20,953 nt of DNA from assembly GCA_002421825.1 (NCBI GenBank), contig DISR01000031.1, forward strand, positions 1 to 20,953, given 5' to 3'. Positions within the stretch are counted from its first letter, which is position 1. Every line of letters starts with the position of its first letter. Shown here piece after piece: positions 15,810-20,953 of this stretch. A program made the translations under genes and the position numbers. The notes beneath the pieces are model-generated. The model was not told the origin of the DNA and made no database searches. It saw only the letters and a program-made list of their open reading frames with translations. Source of the DNA: Thiobacillus sp. UBA6205 (GTDB lineage Bacteria > Pseudomonadota > Gammaproteobacteria > Burkholderiales > Thiobacillaceae).

Positions 15810-15893
15810 CTATTTTCAATATATATATAGCAGACGATGTCCCGGCACCTCCTGAACAACCAAACAAACCTTACCCAATAACGCAAAGAAAAA

Positions 15894-18326
15894 ATGCCTC
15901 CAATCCCGCCGCTTTCATCAGACCGACTGTGCCATGCATGTGATGCCGATCGTTTCGCTTTCGAAACCACCGACGAACTGGAGGACTTGGGCGAGGCGGT
16001 CGGCCAGATGCGCGCCTTGGAGGCTGCGCAATTCGGCATCGGCATGCGTCATCCCGGCTACAACCTTTATGTCATGGGGCCTGCCGGGATCGGCAAGCGC
16101 TTCCTCGTCCATCAAATGCTCGAGCAGCGCGTTGCGGTCGAGGCCAAGCCTTCCGACTGGTGCTACGTCTACAATTTCGGCCAGCCGCACAAGCCGCGCG
16201 CCATCCAGTTGCCAGCCGGCCTGGGCGCCAGCCTGCAAGCGGACATGCAGCAACTGCTTGCCGAGCTGCAGGCCACCATACCCGCCGTGTTCGAGGGTGA
16301 GGAATACCGCCGCCGCCTCGGCCAGATCGACGAGGAATACGAAGGGCGCCAGGCGCAGGCCTTCGGCGAGGTCGGCGAAGAGGCCGGCAAGCACAAGATC
16401 ATGCTGCTGCGCACCCCAAACGGCTTCTCGTTCGCGCCGGCCAAGGGCGAGGAGGTCATGAGCCCGGACGAGTACGACAAGTTGCCGGCCGAGGAAAAGA
16501 CGCGCATCGATGGGGACGTCAACAAGCTCCAGGACCAGCTCGAGAAGGTCATCCGCCAGGTGCATCAATGGCGGCGCGAGCGCATCGAGCGCGTGCGCAG
16601 GCTCAACGAGGAGGCGGTGCTGTTTGCCGTTGGCCACCTGATCGACGCTCTGCGCAGCGACTACGAGGCCTATCCGGCAGTAGCCGGCTACCTTAATGAG
16701 GTGCAGCAGGACGTCATCGCCAGCATGGACGAGTTCCGCAAGCCAAGGGAAGCGCTGCCCGGGCTCGCTGTCCTCGCGGGCGAACAGTCGAATTTCAGCC
16801 GTTTCCGGGTGAATCTGCTGGTTGGCCGCAGCGAGGGCGAGAAGGCGCCGGTGGTCTACGAGGAAAACCCCGTTTTTCAGAACCTGATGGGTCGGGTGGA
16901 GCACATGTCGCAACTCGGCGCCCTGGTCACCAATTTCCTGCTGATCAAGCCCGGCGCGCTGCACCAGGCCAATGGCGGTTACTTGCTGCTGGATGCGATG
17001 AAGCTGCTGTCGCAGCCGTTTTCCTGGGAGGCACTGAAGCGGGCGCTGTCCACGCGTGAAATCCGCATCGAGTCGCTCGGCCAAATGGTCAGCCTGGTCA
17101 GCACCGTGTCGCTGGAACCCGAGCCGATCCCGCTCGACGTCAAGGTCGTTCTGCTCGGAAACCGCACGCTCTATTACCTTTTGGCCGAATACGACCCCGA
17201 ATTCATCGAACTCTTCAAGGTTGCGGCGGACTTCGAGGACGAGGTCGAGCGCAACCCGGAGAACGACATGCTCTACGCCAGGCTGATCGGCACCCTGGTA
17301 CGCAGGGAAAAGCTGCATCCGTTCGGCCGCGGCGCGGTAGCGCGCGTGATCGAGCATTGCTCGCGCCGCGCCGAAGACGCGCAGAAGCTGTCCACGCACA
17401 TGGAAAGCCTGTCCGACCTGGTGCGCGAAGCGAATTTCTGGACGGCGCAGGAAGGCAGGGCGGTGGTGTCGCGCGACGACGTCGAACGCGCCATTCAGGC
17501 GCAGATACGCCGCGTCGACCGGCTGCGCGAGCGCTCGCAAGAAGCGATTTTGCGCGGCATCCTGCACATTGACACCGAAGGCGAGAAAGTTGGCCAGGTC
17601 AATGCGCTGTCAGTATTCCAGCTGGGCGACTATGCCTTCGCCCAGCCGTCACGCGTCACCGCCAACACCCGCCTGGGCGACGGGGAATTGATCGACATCC
17701 AGCGCGAGGCCAAGCTGGGAGGGGCGATCCACTCCAAGGGCGTGATGATCCTGGCCTCGTTCCTTTCCGCACGCTACGCCGCCGAGCAGCCGCTTTCGCT
17801 GTCTGCCAGCCTGGTATTCGAGCAGACCTATGGACAGGTCGAAGGCGACAGCGCCTCGGTCGCGGAGCTGTGTGCGCTGCTGTCTTCGCTGGCAGGCGTT
17901 CCCATCAGACAATCCTTGGCCGTGACCGGATCGGTCGATCAGTTCGGCCGGGTGCAGGCGATCGGCGCGGTTAACGACAAGATCGAGGGGTTCTTCGACA
18001 TCTGCAACAAGCGCGGCCTTACCGGCAACCAGGGTGTGATCATCCCTGCTTCCAATGTCGAACAACTTATGCTGCGCCAGGACGTGGTGGATGCCTCAGC
18101 TGCGGGGCGCTTCCATGTTCATGCGGTGGAGAGCGTGGATGAGGCGCTCGAATTGCTGACCGCGCTGCCGCCGGGCGTGCCGGATTCGGAAGGCTATCTC
18201 CCCGAAGGCAGCATCAATGCGCTGGTGGCCGAGCGGCTTGCCTATTTCGCGGAACTGCGGCGCGCCTATGCCGCGATGAAGAGTGGGCTATCCCTGTCCG
18301 CGGACCGCGAGGAGGAAGACGGCTGA
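15894..18326 (+). CDS. Lon-like ATP-dependent protease (AAA + Lon S16 domain, YcbZ/LonB-type)
   Basis: This 810-residue protein lacks the classical Lon N-domain. It opens with a P-loop, VMGPAGIGKRF at residues 60-70, and has a long helical insertion (about 120-290). The second half of the AAA module includes NGGYLLLDAMKLL (Walker B-like), LDVKVVLLGN, and then FKVAADFEDEVERN. The C-terminal S16 protease domain has Ser653 in VEGDSASVAELC and Lys696 in AVNDKIEGFF. The 43-residue spacing equals that of E. coli Lon Ser679/Lys722, so the catalytic dyad is intact. This architecture is that of the YcbZ-type family of cytosolic Lon-like proteases. No clear Shine-Dalgarno precedes the ATG. A heat-shock-like promoter lies upstream. 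Confidence 0.9.
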   Translation: MPPIPPLSSDRLCHACDADRFAFETTDELEDLGEAVGQMRALEAAQFGIGMRHPGYNLYVMGPAGIGKRFLVHQMLEQRVAVEAKPSDWCYVYNFGQPHKPRAIQLPAGLGASLQADMQQLLAELQATIPAVFEGEEYRRRLGQIDEEYEGRQAQAFGEVGEEAGKHKIMLLRTPNGFSFAPAKGEEVMSPDEYDKLPAEEKTRIDGDVNKLQDQLEKVIRQVHQWRRERIERVRRLNEEAVLFAVGHLIDALRSDYEAYPAVAGYLNEVQQDVIASMDEFRKPREALPGLAVLAGEQSNFSRFRVNLLVGRSEGEKAPVVYEENPVFQNLMGRVEHMSQLGALVTNFLLIKPGALHQANGGYLLLDAMKLLSQPFSWEALKRALSTREIRIESLGQMVSLVSTVSLEPEPIPLDVKVVLLGNRTLYYLLAEYDPEFIELFKVAADFEDEVERNPENDMLYARLIGTLVRREKLHPFGRGAVARVIEHCSRRAEDAQKLSTHMESLSDLVREANFWTAQEGRAVVSRDDVERAIQAQIRRVDRLRERSQEAILRGILHIDTEGEKVGQVNALSVFQLGDYAFAQPSRVTANTRLGDGELIDIQREAKLGGAIHSKGVMILASFLSARYAAEQPLSLSASLVFEQTYGQVEGDSASVAELCALLSSLAGVPIRQSLAVTGSVDQFGRVQAIGAVNDKIEGFFDICNKRGLTGNQGVIIPASNVEQLMLRQDVVDASAAGRFHVHAVESVDEALELLTALPPGVPDSEGYLPEGSINALVAERLAYFAELRRAYAAMKSGLSLSADREEEDG

Positions 18327-18615
18327 AGCGGCCGATGGGACGCCTTTGCCCATGACCGCAAAGCCGCTGAACAGGCACAAGCCAGCAGCATTCTGCAAAT
18401 TTTTTCCTATACTGGGTCTTAGTGCAGCGAGTCACCAAAGCAAAATCCAGCAAGGAATATGCGCAGCACGTCGCCGTGAGACATACGCGCCGGCGGGCGC
18501 ATTGCAGTCACCCAAGCCTGCGACGGGCACCTGCGAGAAGGCCGGCCGGTGCGCGTCGAAGAGCGGGGAAAGCACCCGCGCAGTTCCCCGATAGTTCAAC
18601 CACAGGAGGCGAACA
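18327..18615. other. 289-bp intergenic region upstream of the HiPIP gene
   Basis: No convincing gene is seen. It holds a good -10 hexamer (TATACT, 18408-18413) without a recognisable -35. The remaining ~200-nt leader is GC-rich, with GGCCGGCC at its centre and a GGGGAA...TTCCCC pairing near 18568-18592. A strong ribosome binding site (AGGAGG) precedes the ATG at 18616. Plus-strand frames open across it are Arg/Ala-rich and unlike protein families. Confidence 0.4.
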
Positions 18616-18969
18616 ATGGAAACGCACGACCCAAAACGCAGAGCCGTATTGCTGGGAACCCTTGCGGCCGGCACTACGTTCATGCTGTTCGGATGCAAGG
18701 GTAAACAGGAGGAGGCCGCTACGGCCGTAGAAGCCCCGCCGGCCGATGGAGGCGGAGCGGCTTCAGCAGAGCGGAGTGGCGAGGCGCAGCCGATGCAGGA
18801 AGAGCCTGTGCCAAAAATGAGCAAGGAAGGCGCGCAATATCAGACTGAGCCGATGGGCGATCAAAAATGTGCCAACTGCGGCAATTTCATCGCCGACTCC
18901 AGGACCTGCAAGGTGGTGGAGGGCGAGGTCAGCCCTGAAAGCTGGTGCATTCTTTGGGAATTTTCCTGA
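18616..18969 (+). CDS. High-potential iron-sulfur protein (HiPIP), exported
   Basis: This 117-residue protein has a C-terminal HiPIP domain (about residues 70-117). The four [4Fe-4S] cysteines are Cys85-X2-Cys88-X9-Cys98-X12-Cys111, in KCANCGNF, SRTCKVVEGEVSPESWC. A conserved Tyr lies in AQYQTEP before the cluster. HiPIPs carry electrons in the periplasm between the bc1 complex and terminal oxidases, reaction centres or thiosulfate-linked enzymes. The N-terminus DPKRRAVLLGTLAAGTTF has a twin-arginine signal, as expected for a folded Fe-S protein. Cys27 in LFGC could be a lipobox, though Phe at -2 is unusual. A 40-residue Ala/Glu/Gly linker separates signal and domain, giving a possibly membrane-tethered HiPIP. 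Confidence 0.92.
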   Translation: METHDPKRRAVLLGTLAAGTTFMLFGCKGKQEEAATAVEAPPADGGGAASAERSGEAQPMQEEPVPKMSKEGAQYQTEPMGDQKCANCGNFIADSRTCKVVEGEVSPESWCILWEFS

Positions 18970-19197
18970 GCTTTGGCTGGCGATGGGGATCGGCAATGCC
19001 CGCCGCTGATATCTGCGCCGCAGGCACGAACTCGTTGTGGTGACGGCGCACATTGCCTCTGTCGTCGAGGCGGGCCAATTGATGCGCCAACATAGGTTGG
19101 CGACCCCATCGTGGTAATGGAAACGGTTGAACCACGATAGAGAATCCCGATTCGCCTTGCATAAGGCATCCTGCCCATCACAGAGAAGGAGAAAATC
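18970..19197 (+). other. 228-bp leader with three consecutive hairpins upstream of the Spy/CpxP-like cluster
   Basis: Perfect inverted repeats follow each other. CGCCAAC/GTTGGCG is at 19085-19091 and 19096-19102 (loop ATAG). ATCGTGGT/ACCACGAT is at 19108-19115 and 19131-19138 (15-nt loop). GCCTT/AAGGC is at 19154-19158 and 19163-19167 (loop GCAT). None is followed by a T-run. The AAGGAG of the next gene lies about 20 nt after the last stem. The arrangement looks like a structured 5' leader or operator array. I recognise no known riboswitch. Confidence 0.5.
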
Positions 19198-19785
19198 ATG
19201 AGCACGCAATTTCTTCGGACGTCCGTCGCGACAATCTGCCTGGGCGCCCTTTTCGGAACTGCCGCAGCCCAGGCCCAGCAAGTCCCCTCTCCGGGCTATG
19301 GCCCCGGCATGATGGGCGGTCCTGGCCCCGGCATGGGGGCGGGAATGATGGGGGCTTACGGGCCGGCTTCAGGCTATGGAATGGGATGCCCTGGCATGAT
19401 GGGGGGGCATGGCCCAGGCTACGGCATGATGGGTGGCTACGGGCCGGGCTACGGCACGGGTCCCGGCATGATGGGCGGCTGGTCCGGGCTGAACCTGTCC
19501 GATGCGCAGACAGCGCAAATGGACAAGATCCACGACAGCCTGCAGGAAAAACACCGCAAGCTCATGTCAGAGATGTGGAACGAGCAAGCAACGATGGCCA
19601 AGCTCTATAGCGCCGAGAGACGCGACCCGGCTGCCATCGGCAAGGCCCATGACAGGCTCTCCAGGCTGCAGCGCGAGGCGCTGGAAGCCCGCATCGAGGC
19701 GGAAAACAAAATCGACGACGTGCTCACCAAGGAACAGAAATCGCAGTTTCGACGCGGCCATGGCTGGGGCATGATGGGCTATTGA
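19198..19785 (+). CDS. Periplasmic Spy/CpxP/ZraP-like protein with Met/Gly-rich N-terminal repeats
   Basis: This 195-residue protein has a Sec signal peptide (cleavage likely after residue 26, AQA). Residues 32-95 are low-complexity, rich in Gly, Met, Pro and Tyr, with five GMMG units and one Cys (Cys64). A helical Spy/CpxP-like domain follows from LNLSDAQTAQMDKIHDSL (LTxxQ-like motif) to VLTKEQKSQF near the C-terminus, ending in GHGWGMMGY. Spy/CpxP/ZraP proteins are envelope chaperones or metal-binding sensors' partners. The Met-rich repeats suggest Cu(I) or other soft-metal binding, but this is inference. AAGGAG precedes the ATG. It heads a three-gene run with the SHOCT protein (65-bp gap) and a paralogue. 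Confidence 0.83.
   Translation: MSTQFLRTSVATICLGALFGTAAAQAQQVPSPGYGPGMMGGPGPGMGAGMMGAYGPASGYGMGCPGMMGGHGPGYGMMGGYGPGYGTGPGMMGGWSGLNLSDAQTAQMDKIHDSLQEKHRKLMSEMWNEQATMAKLYSAERRDPAAIGKAHDRLSRLQREALEARIEAENKIDDVLTKEQKSQFRRGHGWGMMGY
19291..19482 (+). repeat. Coding repeat: Gly/Met/Pro/Tyr low-complexity tract
   Basis: Within the Spy/CpxP-like gene, residues 32-95 are built of degenerate units such as GYGPGMMGG and GYGMMGGYGPGYG. The DNA repeats GGCATGATGGG-type words at irregular spacing. It is a protein-level repeat, prone to length variation by slippage. Confidence 0.75.
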
Positions 19786-19850
19786 GCGACACGAACAGGA
19801 ACCGTCTGGCGAATCCAGATTCGGACGCGAGCGGCTTTGGAGGTACAGCA

Positions 19851-20081
19851 ATGATGGGCAGTTACGGTATGGGCGGTTTCGGATTCGGCGGCATCTTCAT
19901 GATTCTTTGGTGGATCCTGATCATTGTCGGCATCGTCATGCTGATCAAATGGGTGCTCGGTTCGCCGGCAAGCCATGGCGGCGCCGCCGGCAAGGCACTG
20001 GACATCCTCAAGGAACGCTACGCACGCGGTGAAATCGACGAGCAGGAATACCAGAAGAAGAAACAGGATTTGTCCCAGTAG
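19851..20081 (+). CDS. Small one-pass membrane protein with C-terminal SHOCT domain
   Basis: This 76-residue protein starts MMGSYGMGGFGFGG, continues into one hydrophobic helix (IFMILWWILIIVGIVMLIKW), and ends in a SHOCT motif, ALDILKERYARGEIDEQEYQ. The ATG at 19851 has GGAGG seven bases upstream; the frame extends to a TTG at 19782, but the added residues look untranslated. SHOCT domains are short oligomerisation-type C-terminal modules on many membrane proteins, with no settled function. Its N-terminal Met/Gly/Tyr words echo the preceding gene. It lies 14 bp before the next gene, so cotranscription is likely. Confidence 0.85.
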   Translation: MMGSYGMGGFGFGGIFMILWWILIIVGIVMLIKWVLGSPASHGGAAGKALDILKERYARGEIDEQEYQKKKQDLSQ

Positions 20082-20095
20082 ACAAAGGAAAACGC

Positions 20096-20722
20096 ATGCA
20101 TCGGAAAACCGGACTCTGGGTCGCGCTTTGGGTCGTGCTGGTTGTCGTTACCGGCTATTTCGCATTCTTCCACCGCCCCTTCGGAATGGGTTATGGCCCT
20201 TGGCATGGCTGGGGCATGACTGACAGATGGGGCGACGGGGGAGAGTCTTATCCCGCATACCGCTCACGAGGCTGGCATGGCATGCCGCCCGGATGGATGG
20301 ACTGGCAGCGGCCGGATGGCGAGTGGGGCGCGGGACGAGGCTACGGCATGATGGGCCCCTATGGCGGAGCCAGGCCCGGAATGGGGCTGGGCATGCCCGG
20401 CTATCCCATGATGCCCTTGTCTGACCTGACTGCCGAGCAATCCGAAAAAATCGGCAAACTGCAATCAGAGCAGGCAGAGCGCAACCGTATCCTCATGCAG
20501 CAGGCATGGGAAACCCAGGCGCGCCTGAACAAGCTGTATGCCTCGGACAAGCGCGACTGGAATGCGATACTCAAGGAGAGCCGGCAACTGTACGAATTGC
20601 AGCGCCAGCTGCACGAGTCGGCCATCGAGTTCCAGCAGAAAATCGATGGGCTTCTGACCAATGCCCAGCGCCAGGAGATGACGCGCCCGCAGCGCGGGTA
20701 TGGATGGATGGGCAGGCAGTAA
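20096..20722 (+). CDS. Membrane-anchored Spy/CpxP-like protein, paralogue of the 19198 gene
   Basis: This 208-residue protein has an uncleaved-looking N-terminal membrane helix (LWVALWVVLVVVTGYFAFF). A periplasmic linker (about 28-105) is rich in Gly, Trp, Met, Pro and Tyr (GMGYGPWHGWGM, GRGYGMMGPYGG). A helical domain follows, from MPLSDLTAEQSEKIGKLQ to LLTNAQRQEM, and it ends RGYGWMGRQ. The helical part aligns by eye with the 19198 product: LSD, LY(A/S)xxxRD, LQR, IE...KID, LT...Q. AAGGA precedes the ATG. One paralogue appears soluble and the other anchored, with a SHOCT protein between. Confidence 0.82.
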   Translation: MHRKTGLWVALWVVLVVVTGYFAFFHRPFGMGYGPWHGWGMTDRWGDGGESYPAYRSRGWHGMPPGWMDWQRPDGEWGAGRGYGMMGPYGGARPGMGLGMPGYPMMPLSDLTAEQSEKIGKLQSEQAERNRILMQQAWETQARLNKLYASDKRDWNAILKESRQLYELQRQLHESAIEFQQKIDGLLTNAQRQEMTRPQRGYGWMGRQ

Positions 20723-20912
20723 ACCCAAACCCCACGAAGAGCCCGTGCAACAGCCTTTATCCGGTGCGGCCCCCTTTGCCTACTTCGCATAATGTATATT
20801 AGCAAGTCCTGATATAGCACTCTATTGAGTAACGCGAAACTCAAGCCTGCTGCGGGTTCCGCAGCATTCAGACTGGTTATGTCCATGTCCCTCGTTCAAC
20901 CTGGGGAGGGAT
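20723..20912. other. Intergenic region before the ParA-like gene, with one strong hairpin
   Basis: A perfect 8-bp stem TGCTGCGG/CCGCAGCA (20848-20855 and 20859-20866, loop GTT) lies about 50 bp upstream of the next start. No T-run follows, so it is more likely an operator or leader hairpin than a terminator. An AT-rich stretch (20789-20818, with TATATT and GATATAG) is the probable promoter zone, but no clear -35/-10 pair can be assigned. Confidence 0.4.
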
Positions 20913-20953
20913 ATGATCAAGTTCACTGTACTGAGTACGAAGGGCGGGGTCGG
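20913..20953 (+). CDS. ParA/MinD-type ATPase, first 13 codons (cut by window end)
   Basis: The ATG at 20913 follows GGGGAGGG closely and opens MIKFTVLSTKGGVG, the beginning of a deviant Walker A (KGGxGKT) box at the N-terminus, as in ParA, MinD and related positioning ATPases. Only 41 bases are present, so chromosome ParA, plasmid-type ParA, or a MinD/FlhG-like relative cannot be separated. Confidence 0.7.
   Translation, partial: MIKFTVLSTKGGV

Noticed and set aside
15918..17567. Minus-strand frame of 549 codons antisense to the Lon-like gene
   Set aside because: Lon-like gene has intact catalytic residues; the antisense frame shows no family features.
18327..18615. Possible riboswitch or small gene upstream of the HiPIP
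   Set aside because: No known riboswitch core motif recognised, and the open frames are Arg/Ala-rich without a convincing start or family match.
18929..19162. Minus-strand frame containing RLDDRGNVRRHHNEFVPAAQ, reminiscent of an EAL-domain segment
   Set aside because: Only about 20 residues resemble the family, catalytic motifs are absent, and it overlaps the hairpin leader; too weak to call even a relic.
19291..19482. Short repeated DNA words that could suggest a CRISPR or tandem-repeat array
   Set aside because: Units are irregular, codon-phased and encode the Gly/Met-rich tract; no constant repeat/spacer pattern.

Overview
The window is GC-rich, densely coding chromosomal DNA from a Gram-negative bacterium. 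The gene content (succinylase-branch dapC/dapD, short-form queF, a full-length SMC, a long NfeD with slipin, a YcbZ-type Lon-like protease, an HiPIP, and periplasmic Spy/CpxP-like proteins) fits a betaproteobacterium, perhaps a Nitrosomonadales-type chemolithotroph or metal-exposed environmental lineage. The taxonomic call is inference from gene content only. I see no tRNA, rRNA, CRISPR array, transposase or phage gene.

Region 1 (1-3250): dapD (cut by the window edge) and dapC lie on the minus strand and serve lysine/diaminopimelate synthesis. Divergent from them are an EamA/DMT exporter and a VOC (glyoxalase-fold) protein. Antisense to the VOC tail lies what looks like a decayed aminotransferase C-terminus.

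Region 2 (3267-5336): two plus-strand stress/translation genes, a DksA/TraR zinc-finger protein and an HPF-type ribosome hibernation factor fused to a cold-shock-like domain. They are bracketed by two small minus-strand stand-alone PAS proteins that look paralogous. A strong intrinsic terminator follows the HPF gene.

Region 3 (5372-7117, minus): a short FGGY sugar kinase and queF (queuosine pathway), separated by a conspicuous imperfect inverted repeat.

Region 4 (7202-15220, plus): smc, then a two-gene membrane operon (NfeD/ClpP-like serine protease plus slipin), then malQ (4-alpha-glucanotransferase).

Region 5 (15246-18326): an acidic, unrecognised protein built from two ~55-residue repeats, convergent with malQ. 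It is divergent from a Lon-like protease whose upstream region contains a sigma-32-like promoter.

Region 6 (18616-20722, plus): an HiPIP electron carrier, a 228-bp leader with three consecutive hairpins, and a three-gene cluster encoding a Met/Gly-rich Spy/CpxP-like periplasmic protein, a one-pass SHOCT membrane protein, and a second, membrane-anchored Spy/CpxP-like paralogue. This cluster is the most attractive candidate for a poorly described envelope or metal-stress system. The window ends in the first 13 codons of a ParA/MinD-type ATPase.
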